A stretch of DNA of 64,000 bases from Microbotryomycetes sp. JL201 (Eukaryota; Basidiomycota; Microbotryomycetes), in assembly GCA_033819885.1 (NCBI GenBank), contig JAQYUZ010000035.1, forward strand, positions 1 through 64,000, given 5' to 3'. Positions 1 through 10,859 of this stretch are shown one piece after another (the stretch's first letter is position 1; the number at the start of each line of letters is the position of its first letter). The position numbers were made by a program, and so were the translations under genes. The notes under the pieces are model-generated. The model had not been told where the DNA came from. It worked only from the letters and a program-made list of their open reading frames with translations, and made no database searches.

Positions 1-390
1 AAGAGCCGGAGACGCACTTGAGGCCGAGGTGGGGGAGAGGCTGAGTCGGCAAGTGGGGCCGAAGGTCGTTTATGACATTCGGATAGGCTATCTCCGCGGC
101 GTCCTTGACCCTCGTGAAAAGAAACAGCCAGACCGCCCGAATACAATGCAAGAGAGGTCTGAATTGAAATGCAAGGACAGAAAAGCTGCCACCAATGAAT
201 ATGAATGCAAAGAGTGATCGGGCGCTGATCCAGTAAGAGAACAGATTAAAGAAAGCACAAAAGAGAAAAGAGTGCGAGTCAAACGACAGAAACAATGTAT
301 ACAGATAAAGAAGGATCAATTAGCACTGTGTGAAACGTTTGCTCTCAGAGTGCCATCATTGCTAAACCGGCAAACGACCGGCAATGCAAT
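1..390. other. No gene recognised at window start
   Basis: Short open frames occur here but none shows a family motif or a convincing exon structure. The right part is probably 3' flank of the minus-strand SPO12-family gene that stops at 391. The left part may belong to a gene outside the window. Confidence 0.4.
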
Positions 391-788
391 TTAGAATGGC
401 ACGTTCTCTGAGCCCGGAGCGTATTGCCGTGCAAGGCCGGACGACGATTTTGATCCTGTCTGGGCTGAAGACTTGAATGTTGACGAGAGCGACATGGGCT
501 TGCCCCTGCAAGACGACGCCACGGGTGAGCAAAGCGAGACGTGATCAGACACTTGGCAGAAACGCACTTTGCGAAATGTCTCTGCTTGCTTTGCGCGAGC
601 TTCTTGGTGCACGGAGACACCATCGTGTCTGTTGGCGAGCAGAATGACGAGCTGCGGTGGGTTGAGCCGGACATTGATGGGAGCGGCGTTATGACCAAGC
701 ATCGAACAAGACGACGGACGTTTTGAGGGTCCGGACAAGATGCGCCAGTAGAACAGCGAGCAAGGGCAGAGACACAATCCAGCGTCAT
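391..788 (-). CDS. SPO12-family cell-cycle regulator (small protein)
   Basis: Spo12-family proteins are small nuclear regulators of mitotic exit (FEAR network in yeast). Two exons are seen on the minus strand. Exon 1 ends at 568, a 62-bp GT-AG intron covers 506-567, and exon 2 runs 505-391. The splice joins SPCTKKLAQSKQRHFAK to GKPMSLSSTF, giving the family core SPCTxKLxxxKxRHFxKGKPxSL; the core is not complete in either unspliced frame. The rest is Ser/Thr-rich. Two starts fit the frame: ATG at 788 (111 aa) or ATG at 674 (73 aa). The upstream ATG lies inside a 49-bp tandem duplication, so the downstream one may be the real start. The spliced motif is seen directly; the family name is from memory of the Pfam Spo12 pattern. 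Confidence 0.65.
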
Positions 789-857
789 TGTTGAGTGACG
801 GCCGGAGCGCAAGGGCAGAGACACAATCCAGCGTCATTGTTGAGTGACGGCCGGAGC
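760..857. repeat. 49-bp perfect tandem duplication
   Basis: Two head-to-tail copies (760-808 and 809-857) appear identical. Each carries a minus-strand ATG (at 788 and 837). Because 49 is not a multiple of three, the two ATGs open different frames; only the proximal one (788) reads into the SPO12-like coding region. Confidence 0.9.
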
Positions 858-925
858 GCAACGTCGTACGTGTCAGACAAGGGGTAGAACGAGGTGCGAT
901 GACACAAGAGAGTGTCGGAAACATG

Positions 926-1234
926 TCAAGTCATGCGTATAAGCCAGTGCGATGCAGAATTAGAAGCAGATGTCAGCGAACTCGAGTCTGGGCACGAGCG
1001 AGCGGGCAAGTGACACGCCGCCAGGCTGCCTACTGACCCTCCTGTTGCTGCCATCTTCTTCATCAAGAAGCCCTTGGCGTCGAGCGTCATCTTTGCGTGG
1101 CCTGGTTCTTGGGGACCGGTGCCGTGTGGCATCTGTGCGTGACTGGCGTCGGTGCCGGGATGCAGCGCTTCAATCGACTGCAACGAGGTGGCGGGTGACG
1201 CAGACGACACTTGAATCGACGGTGGAGGGGACAT
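926..1234 (-). CDS. Possible small hypothetical protein (102 aa)
   Basis: An ATG-initiated frame of 102 codons lies between the SPO12-like gene and the AMSH-like gene. It is Ser/Pro-rich at the N-terminus, then has a stretch KMTLDAKGFLMKKMAATGG followed by a possible donor (GGTCAGT). I see no good acceptor downstream, so if real it is a single exon. No family recognised. It could equally be UTR or promoter sequence. Confidence 0.2.
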   Translation of the reverse strand: MSPPPSIQVSSASPATSLQSIEALHPGTDASHAQMPHGTGPQEPGHAKMTLDAKGFLMKKMAATGGSVGSLAACHLPARSCPDSSSLTSASNSASHWLIRMT

Positions 1235-1710
1235 TGGTACCAAATGAGAGGGAAATCGGCGAGGGAAGAAAGGCGAAAGCGTCAGGTTTCGATCACTCAA
1301 CTTTGCTTTCGCCAGACAGGGGGCAAGAATGCGGTCACTAACGGACCGCGCTCGGCCAAGTGAATGTACAAACGCCTTTTCAGAGCTTCTCACGCGACTG
1401 CCGCGGACTGCAACATGGATGTGAGGGGCCCAAGCGCACGGCTCCACTTGTTGGCGCCAAGCTCCTGTCGCGACGACACGATTTGCCCCTCCTCCACCGT
1501 CTCCCTGACACCGTCCGGACCGCTGGCACTCAGACCAACGACTTTGAGTGCCACGCCCTGCTCATTTCGTGTCGGCTTGTGCGGCGCGGCCGGCGGAGCG
1601 AGGCGCTGCAGTCGACGCCGAATGCCGGTCAAGTGCTGGGCAGCATTGCCTGAGCTTTCTGAATATTCAACTGGCTGTTTGAATAAAGCGGCGGCGTGTG
1701 CCGCAACGTG

Positions 1711-4267
1711 ATGGAGTCGCTTGCGAGTACAAGCGCTGCTGCGCGCATCTCGCAACTCGCGCTCGTTGCACAGCGCGACGCCAGGGACAGCTGGACGACA
1801 GGGTACACACTTGGGCAATGGTCAAGATTCCTCAGGCAACTTGTCGCCGAGTGAGCGTCTTTCCCGCTCAATTATTCGCAGTCCCGTCCTCGGCCAGAGC
1901 TCATCCGTCTTACGACCATTCACAGGGCCAAGGTCTATCGTCGAGAAGGCAGCGTGGAAGTAAGCTCAACCAGACATCAAACTTGCCCCTGCGCTAACTC
2001 ACAGTCTTGTAGCTCGCCTACATTCGTCTGAGCACGGTCGAGCAGCTCTGCCAAAACTTGATCCCGCAACACCATCCCGAGTGGCATTCGGCGCCCCAGA
2101 CGACTCGTCAGTCATTTGCAAGGGTGCGTGCTCGCGCTCGGCCCCGACTTGGCGCTTGATCGCAAGCTGACTGCGCCACCTATCGGTCTAACAGACAGCC
2201 GAGACTGTGTCGCTGTTATTGGGCGAGCTCGAAGATATACTTGGCGATCAAGAGTCGGGCGAAGACGCGATCTCTACGTCTGCAACGTCGCTTCGCAACA
2301 CCGTTCAGCCAGGTGCTCTGTCGATGGGATCCGATCGCGCTTCGCTAGACAAGGAGCGCGCATTGCAAGAATCTTTTCGAACGCATGCCAAGGAGCCTGG
2401 TACCGCCAAGGCTGCACTTAAAAGGGCGTTTGGCGTAGGCAAGCTTAAAAGAAAACAACTCGCCGAGCCTCTTGCGTTTCCGCCGCCATCAGACAAACAA
2501 GACATTGCAGACAGACTCGCGCAAACAACAATCGAGGCCGAAATCCCTACCTCGAGACCACGTCTGACAGGTGCACAAGTCCAGCGGCGGCGGGCAATGA
2601 CGGCCAACACGAATCCGCAACGATCTGGCACGCTGCCAATGCCTGGCGAAGGCGATGACGAGCAAGACCACAGCTTGATCGGTACTCAGTCAAGCTATTC
2701 GGACGGTATTTCATATCTTGGCCCAAGGTGAATGCGACGAGACTGACCATTCTGACTCGCGCTGACATGGCCCACGTTCAGCCCTCGCTTCGAGACTTAT
2801 GCATTAGCTCAGCAACCGGATGCGCGTTCGCCGTACCAAGCCGCTCCTCAAGCTTCACCTTCCGTCATATCCTCATGGTCGGATCCCGGTCGAACACAAG
2901 TTTACGCTTCGCAAGTAGCCCACTGGACGCGCGCGCCGTCGGCTTCCCCTGGCGACATACGGTCCATACACCGCGCACCTTCGCGCTTGACACGTGCCCA
3001 TCAAATGCAACAAGGGTACACGCCTGCTCCAGCTCTAGCCGCAAACGCTCGACCTTCGCCGGTGTCCCGAGGCCGGTCCATGCCAACGTCTCATTTTGGT
3101 ACCGTTTCCCCGACACATTCGACGCAATATGCGCCATTGTCTCCGCCTGTGCCCCCCTCTTACCCATGTCCTCAGCCGCTACAGCCGACGAAACCAAATT
3201 TGCCTCTGGTGCCAGCCTTGCCAGACCCAAGTGCGGGTCTGCCGTCGCCTGGGGCCGAAACGCCGACGCGCGATGCATCACAGTGGCAGCAACATCCGGC
3301 GCCGTCTGCTTATCCTTCCGGCTCAACTTTGACGCGCAAGACGACTTCGATCGCTTCCATGCCGCTGTTTGGGACATTGACGAGTCGACCGCGAAACGGA
3401 GCCGCGCGGCCAAGCACGTCTGCAGAAGAGTTTCTGGGTAAATTTTGCTTCATTGATGCTAGACATAGCTCAGCTGATCTGTCGCACCACAGGCCAGACG
3501 GAAGGCGGTCAGCCGCTTCGGAACGTCGTCTTGCCCAGTGATCTCGTGCCAGCGTTCGTCGGCCTGGCTTCTGAAAACACTGCTCGAGGCGTCGAGACGT
3601 GCGGACTTTTGATGGGTTCACTTGTGAGCTAGCAATGGCATCTTGCTAACAAGTCGGGCTGACGAGTTTGCTCGGATAGTCACATAATACGTTTACGGTA
3701 TCGCACTTGCTTGTGCCCAAGCAGAAGGGCACACCAGACACGTGTACGACGACTCACGAGGAGGAGCAGTTTGCTTTCCAGGACGAGCGCGACTTGATGA
3801 CTCTCGGCTGGGTCAGTCCGCGAACCAGACCGGACAAGCTTGTCTTTGACCGTCAAACCGGATTTTAGATTCATACTCATCCGACCCAATCATGCTTCAT
3901 GTCTTCGTTGGATCTGCATACGCATGCATCGTATCAAGTCATGTTGGCAGAAGCCATCGCCATCGTTTGCTCGCCTCTGCACGAGCCAAGCGTCGGCATA
4001 TTCAGGTATGTCCACAGAGTAGCGGCCAATACTGTTCGAGTATCTGACGAGTTTCCAGGATGACTGATCCGCCTGGACTCGAGACGATTGTCCGATGCGA
4101 TGTGCAAGGTTTATTCCACCCTCAGTGAGCACTTTGTGTGGGCTGGCTGACCCTGTCCTAACGCTCTAAAACGCAGCCCGGATCTTCCGATCTATACTGA
4201 CGTTGACCCGTCATTCGGACACTGCCGCGTTCGCAATATTCCATTCGAGAGCGTCGACTTGCGGTAA
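1711..4267 (+). CDS. AMSH/STAMBP-like JAMM metalloprotease (deubiquitinase)
   Basis: AMSH-family enzymes cleave ubiquitin chains (typically K63-linked) on endosomes with ESCRT proteins. The first exon (1711-1850) begins [20 protein letters not shown]. After a GT-AG intron ending at 1925 the chain continues [12 protein letters not shown] and, after an intron at 1960-2012, [12 protein letters not shown]; this is the N-terminal USP8/MIT-like helical domain of AMSH. A long polar Ser/Pro-rich linker follows. The C-terminal MPN domain has the glutamate in [11 protein letters not shown] and the JAMM motif [20 protein letters not shown] (H-x-H-x7-S-x2-D), all zinc ligands present. The protein ends at PFESVDLR with TAA at 4265-4267. 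At least seven short introns. It looks catalytically intact. Confidence 0.88.
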
Positions 4268-4414
4268 TTTGCAACACTTTTCTAGCTAATGTTGTCTATT
4301 GTTTCATTGATATGCTCTTTCGTTTGCAATACTCTTGCCCTTTCTCTTTGCACTTGCCCTTATTCATTCACGGCCTGCTCTCGACGACAAAAGCTTAGCA
4401 TCCACATGTCGTGC

Positions 4415-6694
4415 TCAAGAACAGGAGTTCACACTCACGCTCAAAATATTGCGTGATCTCTTCCGACCTTTGCCTTCCCAATCGAGCATTTTTTCAGCCA
4501 CACCTTTGAGGCTCTCGTTGGCGACAACGCCACCGTTCGCGACGGCAAACCAAGTCGGTTCTTGCTCAGTGAACGGCTTCCAGTCAGAGCCTATGTTCAG
4601 AGTCACGGCCGTCAAGATAATACTCGAACGCCTGTCGAATCAAGACTCACTCGGTTGGCCGGTGGCAGCGAAAGACGTCCAAGCCGATCTAAACACTCGA
4701 CTGGACTTGGCCTCGTGGACGTTCGGATCACGGTTCCACAAGCTCGAAATGTTGAACACGAGAGGAATCTCGATTGTATGCCTGCGCCGGATGTCAGCCC
4801 TCATTCTCGCGAAAACAAACGATACGTACATGGCACCAGTTTCGAGTGCGCCTTTCGACATTTGGTCAACGATTGCCCTACACCTGTACAGGTAGACCCG
4901 ACACTTGTCTCCTTTGCTCAGCGAGACGGCTTGATCGTACGTCGGGTCGACAAACAAGCTGTCGGCAATGACTTTGGCCGCCGGTGCGTCAATGATAGAC
5001 ACTTGTTCGGGATGCCCGCCTGGAGGAAGGTATTGAGCTCGAATATCGTCATGAATGTTGGAAGGCAGGAATTTGAGGTAGCCTTCAAATCCTTTCGGGC
5101 TATTTAGCTGCAAATCCGAGTTCAGAAACCCGCACGTGAGAACTGCAACTTGACGAGCTCACCTGCATTCCGAAAGCGAACAGCGAGCCTTCGTCCTCGG
5201 TTGTGCCAAGGATGACACTTTCAATCCATGGATCCCATCTGCCTTGCTCGAGTTTTTCGACAGTGTCCTCGTTCCAGATAGCGTTTGGGCCGGTCTCAAG
5301 CGTCAACGATAATCCGCCCCATCCGAATGACTTTATGTGCGTCTCGAGCAGCTCTTGCCACGGCACTTGACGGAGTGCGTTGATGCGTGCTTCCGCCGTT
5401 GCCGCTGACGGTCCGTGCAATTTGAAGACCTCGGAATAGCCCGGGTACGCCGTCTCGACCGGTTTGATGCGCTGCAAAGTGGCGCGAGGTCAGACAAGGC
5501 CGCAACATATAGCTCGGATGAATGACCATTGTTCCAGCTGCGCCGCTCTGCATGATTGCCCTCTTGAACAGTTTCTTACCCGAGACGAGCAAAGTCGATA
5601 CGAGAAAGCCGCCAGCGCTCTCGCCAAAGATCGTCACATTTTCGGCATCACCGCCGAAGCGTCCTATGTTAGCCTTTGTCCATTCAAGCATGGCTACGCA
5701 GTCGCGTAGGCCATAGTTGCCGCACAATCCTTCCTCGTCAGCAGCGAAGACGTCCGGGCCGGAAAAAAAGCCTGGACAACATCGTCACTCGTCGATTGAG
5801 TCGAATGATGTAGAGCGTGACTGACCAAAAATGTTCGTGCGATAATTGCCGGTCACGACGATGACAGGTTGTCCATCCTTTGCAGATGCGCGTGTCATCT
5901 CAGTCGGATCATACAGAAAGCGACAGGCCGACCCGTTGTTGAGTGATCCTCCATAAATCCAAAACTGTGCATTGTCATGGTGTTTACAGCGAGTGAGCAG
6001 ATCCGCCGAGAGGTCGAAGAGCGCCGACGAACCATGACTGGCAGTTTGTCGGTTGCCTTGACATTTTCTGGCGCGAACACATTCACTGTGAACGAATCTT
6101 CGCTATCTTGAGACCAGCTGCGCGCGAAGAAGCCGGGCTGGTGTCCGTAGCTATCGTGTAAAGTAGTCAGCGCCACAGCGTTGAAACAAATCACTTCAGT
6201 CTCACAGCTTTTCAGAGTGACCGACCGGCTGCGGGAACTTGGTGCTGCGAATACATCTGTGAGCACATGCTCTGAGCCCAGAGGTTGGCGTGCGCACCCA
6301 AACTCGAAACAGTCTCGCGGTTCGGTCCAGGGCTCGGGCGCAGTCACGCGCTTCCATCGTTCCGCGCGGCCATAAGGAACACCCTGAGGATCGGACTCGT
6401 ATCAGATCAACCTGCCGTCTTGGCTATCATCCTCATCCGGCGCGAGTCGAGCGCGAGTTGGGCCCCACACGCCCGTCAACGAGCATCAAAGCCGTTTCCG
6501 GCCTATCGCGGCTGCCAGCCTCTTTCAAGGAAGAGTCAAACACCCACAAGCCATTTCCAGACGCCGTCCTCGCCTCCGTCTTTCCCCTCGTCTAGAATCT
6601 CGTCCGCCGGCGACTTGTCTTGCAGCGGAAATGTGTCCCTGAAGCCTTTGACAGGACCGCTCGCCGTATCAATTACCCGAGTGGACTCTGGCAT
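4415..6694 (-). CDS. Type-B carboxylesterase/lipase (alpha/beta hydrolase)
   Basis: Family of serine ester hydrolases acting on carboxylic esters or lipids. From the chosen ATG at 6692-6694 the protein starts MPESTRVIDTASGPVKG, the usual family N-terminus; there is no clear signal peptide, so it may be intracellular or lack a first exon. Splicing gives WKWLGVPYGRAERWK, then FWIYGGSLNNGSACRF (oxyanion-hole region), the nucleophile elbow TIFGESAGG (Ser codon near 5617-5619), the acidic residue in TTEDEGSLFAFG and the catalytic His in RRRHTIEIPLVF. The final exon continues past the TGA at 4640 through an intron, giving SDWKPFTEQEPTW and a stop at 4415. About eight introns. Length fits the family (about 550-600 aa). 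Substrate unknown. Confidence 0.85.
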
Positions 6695-7089
6695 GGTAAG
6701 ACGTCTGGAAGAGAGATGTGGAGAAAGGCTGAGCCCACGTCCGGCTGGTCGGCACGCAGTACCGCCGCAATGCCGAATGCTAACGTCAAACTTTACCGAA
6801 CACAGTCTCTCACCAATTTCAGATCTTAAGAGTGGCTCTACAGAAAATCGACGATTGTTTGATGCAACTTGAAATGCGAGGGGCCCGAGCGAAGGTCCCG
6901 AGGCCACTTCCCAGCTACTTCTGCTGTAGCAAGACCGGTAGAACAAGACGCAGCTACAGCTTATAGTGACACGGTATCATTGACGCGTCAAAGATCCGGC
7001 TCACGCATGGCTTTGCGACCGCATACATTCAGCCTCTGCGCACAGGCCTCGCACAGGAGCCAAGCTTGTTTACTCTCACAATAGCCGCC
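6695..7089. promoter_or_regulatory. Divergent intergenic region, carboxylesterase / DUF7918
   Basis: A 395-bp gap between the start codons of the minus-strand carboxylesterase and the plus-strand DUF7918 gene. It probably holds both promoters. I recognise no clear TATA box or operator in it. Confidence 0.35.
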
Positions 7090-8500
7090 ATGTCAGCTTC
7101 TCTGGAGCTCGAGAGTGTACTCAAGGACCTGTGCGTCCCCTGTCATGCTTGGACATTCCTTCTGATAAGCGCTGCACCGAGTGGCGCCTTGCTCGACAGG
7201 ACGCACCCTCGTCTGCCCGGTTTACAGGCCCAGATCAAGGTCAACGGTCAAGCAGCAGATGTGTACGACATCAGATACGAAGGTGATGGAAAAGTTGTTG
7301 GCTACATTGAGGCGCTCGAAGGACAGGAAGTTGCACTTAGTTTCACTCTCACGGCATCAAAGCTGGCTCCAGTTCACACAGCTTTCGAAATTACGGTTGG
7401 TGCAGACAATCATCAGTGAATTGCTCTGACCCTCTGTTGCCGGCTGATCCCTGATGAGAGTACTCCGAAGCCGCCTTGCCACTTGGAGATTTGCGCCAAA
7501 GCAAACGTCAAAATTCCCGCACACGTACGAAAAAGGCACCATCCGGGACAGTGCAGTGAGTCAACGAGCGGTACATTCCACGCGACTCAGCGGATGGCTA
7601 TGCTCACTTTTCGTACCTGACCTCAATAGACGACTGTTCGCCCTTTGACCTTTGCTCCCGTATCTGTTACGGATGACGAAGCCAAGGCCGTGCAGGACGA
7701 ACATTTCTTAGCCAGCGCCAGCACATTCACAGTCGACGTTCGGCGCCTGTCCAAGTTGAGCAAAAAGAGGGTGAACAATCAAAGAGACAGCAAGTCCTCA
7801 CAGGACACGTATGCCTACAAGAGGATCTTTGAAAAGCAGCCGGTGCACGAAAAGTTCAAGCCGACTGTTTTGAGTCACCAGACCGAGTAAGAGGTGTTTG
7901 CTTTCCTGCGCAATGAGACGCAGTCTGACGCTTTCGAGTTGTTTTGAAGACTTGGACCGCCGCGCGAGAATTTCTGGAAAGGCCGATCTGGCTCTTTATT
8001 CAAATATTCTAGTACGTATCTGGATCCTAAAGAAGGCGCGCCATATGTGCAGTTCGAGTTCCGCTATCGGTCGCGTTGTAAGTAGTGCCGCCGGTGCCTA
8101 CCTTTCATCGAGCTTGACCCAGTGAGCCCGCGTAGTTCTTCTCGAGGTTGGACATCATCTCCCGGGTGAGTGCGCATGTAAAAGATCTTTTTCTGAGCAG
8201 AATTAACCTTGGCTCGATCTTCTCTCGGCTTTGATAGCTCACATGATGCCAAGCTCCAACGAACCCGCACCGGAAAATACGCGGATGGTGGACCTGACGA
8301 CCAACGACAGTGAGGAATCTAACAACGACCGTCAAGACTACAACGCTCCTTCGGACGACGAGACAGAGTCTGAACTGCTTCGTCTGAAAAAACGAATCGC
8401 CGAGATCGAGGGCATCAGAGCTTTGAACCAGTCATCAGCGTCAGGAAACAGCAAATTATTCCTTGACATGGAAGAAGAGAAAGAGCTCGTCCTGGAGTGA
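7090..8500 (+). CDS. DUF7918-domain protein, copy A
   Basis: Unknown function; DUF7918 is a domain widespread in basidiomycetes. The model starts MSASLELESVLKDL, then an intron, then THPRLPGLQAQIKV and YDIRYEGDGKVVGYIEALEG, matching copy B. Later exons give LATWRFAPKQTSKFPHTYEK, SVTDDEAKAVQDEH, VDVRRLSKLSK and KQPVHEKFKPTVLSHQTE. The C-terminal half has VQFEFRYRSR, an acidic linker and a charged helix (ESELLRLKKRIAEIEGI), ending near 8498. The same exon order and splice phases as copy B at 9161-10561 show tandem duplication. Copy A differs more in the N-terminal exon and the acidic tail. No catalytic motif is visible. Confidence 0.75.
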
Positions 8501-9160
8501 CTCTCACAGACGATCGTATGGGTTTGACCTTGGACTGAGCGGATTGCTGGTTCCTTGACATTCACAAAGCTATTCTTTTTTGCCGAGTTTGTGCAGACCT
8601 TGAAGTGGCCTGTCATGCAGTGTGTGATTGTTTAGAAATGTTCAATGAGAACGCGCAGCTTGGCGAGCGCTTGGCGATAGTCTTCGATCTTTGCAACTGC
8701 GACTAGGCTCGCATCCGAAGCGTGACTTTGAGACTGGCTTCAGACTGCAATCACCGAGTCGCGTCTCAACTGCTCGTACATTGAGATGGTGAAATTACAG
8801 ATGATGCGAATCACCGTCCACCCTCTCCGTCAGCGCCGGCCCGTGTCTTGCGGACATGCCCAGCTATAGGCCTCTGTTGCTGAGATGATAGCTTCTGCTC
8901 GGCAACTTGTGTCAAGGCTGCACTGCTCGACAAGGAGCAAGCGGAGCGAGGCCCGAACCCTGCCTCAAGGCCACTTTGCCCAGCTCTCCGAGGTCGCATG
9001 TTATGGGCGCAAACATTTTCCAAGGTTCCTTGACTCGTTGAACGACTTTGACACGTCTGGGACCTGCGCTAGCACGTGAAAAAAGAATGCATACATTCGG
9101 CTGTCGCACGCACCAGCGTTCACTGCCAAAGCTTGTTTCAACACCTTGGACAGGCGCCAT
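8501..9160. other. Spacer between tandem DUF7918 genes
   Basis: 660 bp without a supportable gene. It presumably holds the 3' flank of copy A and the promoter of copy B. No repeat boundary or transposon end marks the duplication. Confidence 0.4.
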
Positions 9161-10561
9161 GACATCCTCCTCTGAGCCTCAGCATGCAATCCTCGAGCCT
9201 CGTCACGTAGTCTCAGAGCTGTACGTGTGACCGTGTGCATTCTGCTCGAGGTTGACCGCGGCTGACTTGGGTGGCGCCGACGCCGCTGTCGGACAACAGG
9301 ACACATCCTCGCGTGCCAAGTCTCAAGGCTCAAGTGGTCGTGGACGGCAAGCTTGCCGCCGTGTACGACACCAAGTACGAAGGCGGCAACAAGGTGACCG
9401 GCTACATCGAAGCGATCGAAGGCAAAGACTTTACAGTGCAGTTTCAGTGCAGAGACTCTGAGCTGGCGCCGTATTACAAGGCTTTGAAAGTCAACGTTGC
9501 GGCTGATCACCACAAGTGCATGCACGCTCTGCCCGGGGACACATACTGCGACTGACCCGTTGCACGTGGCAGCCTTGCGAGCTGGGCGTTCAAGCCGAAG
9601 CGGTCGTCAACCGCAGTGGATACCTGCAGCGTCGGCTCTGTACGCGACAGTGCTGTGAGTCAGATGAGAATTGTCTTCTTGGGAGGTCTTCTCCTCCACA
9701 AGTGCTGTCCTGATTTCTCGTGCCACAGATCACCGTTCGTCCGCTCAGGTTTGGAACTGTGTCGGTCACTGACACCGAGCAAGACGGGGTTGACAATGCA
9801 AATGTGTACGAAAGCGCCGGCAAACTCACAATTGAGGTTCGTCGCTTGTCCAGCCTCAACTTTGTCAAGGTCAAGGCCGGCTCGAAAACCGCATATGACG
9901 AAGGCTTCAAGAAGCAACCCCTCCACGAAAAGTTCAAGCCTTCACTTCTTAGTCACCAGACTGAGTGAGCAAGAGAGCAAGAACACGTGTACACGGGTTG
10001 ACAACCGCTGACAGCCGCTGGATTTTTCCACTCGAGGCTCGGCCCTCCAAAATTCAGCAATGCGCCAAAACGTTCGGGCTACAGAAACAAGGTAGATTAC
10101 ATTGATTCAAAAGACGGTCCGCCGTATGTACTGTTCGAATTCCGCTATCTTTCTCGCTGTAAGTGCCGGCTGCCTGGCTTCCTGAGCTTTTCAGATTAAA
10201 TTTCTGCACCCTCGAATTCAATGCATACAGTCTTGCTGGAGCTTGGCGACCATATCCCTCGTGAGCTCACCTTGTCGCGCCTGCTCAGTGCTATTGCTGA
10301 CGGCCGCCGCCCATGTTACAACGCGCAGCGCACTTGCTCCGAGATTCCGACGCGCCGGCTCCTGCCAACACACCGACGGTCGATCTCACTGCCAGTGAAC
10401 ACGAGTATCTTGACGAGGAGACGCAAAGCGAGCTGTTGCGTGTCAAGAAACGCTACGCCGAGATCAAGGGCCTAGAAGCTAGCAAAAAAGCCAAAGTTTC
10501 GAGCGAACGCAAGCCATTTGCCACTGTATTGGAACAAGACGATGCTGATTCGAAGTATTGA
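9161..10561 (+). CDS. DUF7918-domain protein, copy B
   Basis: Tandem paralogue of the gene at 7090-8500. It starts MTSSSEPQHAILEPRHVVSE, then after an intron THPRVPSLKAQVVVDGK and YDTKYEGGNKVTGYIEAIEG. Further exons: LASWAFKPKRSS, RPLRFGTVSVTDTEQDG, IEVRRLSSLNFVKVKAG, KQPLHEKFKPSLLSHQTE, then FSNAPKRSGYRNKVDYIDSK and LFEFRYLSR. The end has an acidic segment and a charged helix (QSELLRVKKRYAEIKGLE), stopping at 10561. Five or six introns at the same places as copy A. Possibly a nuclear or cytosolic structural or regulatory domain; the sequence does not say. Confidence 0.78.
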
Positions 10562-10859
10562 CTTGCTCGACGACAGCGCTTCTGACTGTCTTGTTTGACT
10601 CGGCGCGGACCGCCAGCTTGAGTTTGCAGTGTCATCCGTTAGCATTGCCGTTGATTAGGATCGGGCAAAAACCTTTTGTCAATGCAAGCCTGAACAGTCT
10701 CAATGCCTCAGAAACTCATCTCGCGCTCAGACTGTCTACAGAAGTTGTTTCCGACTGTAGTGCATCTTTGCTCGGTGTGATATATCGAATCGTTCTCTGC
10801 CCGTTCATAACATCGGCGACGATAAAGTGACTTACTCGAGACGTCAAAGATTACAGTCT

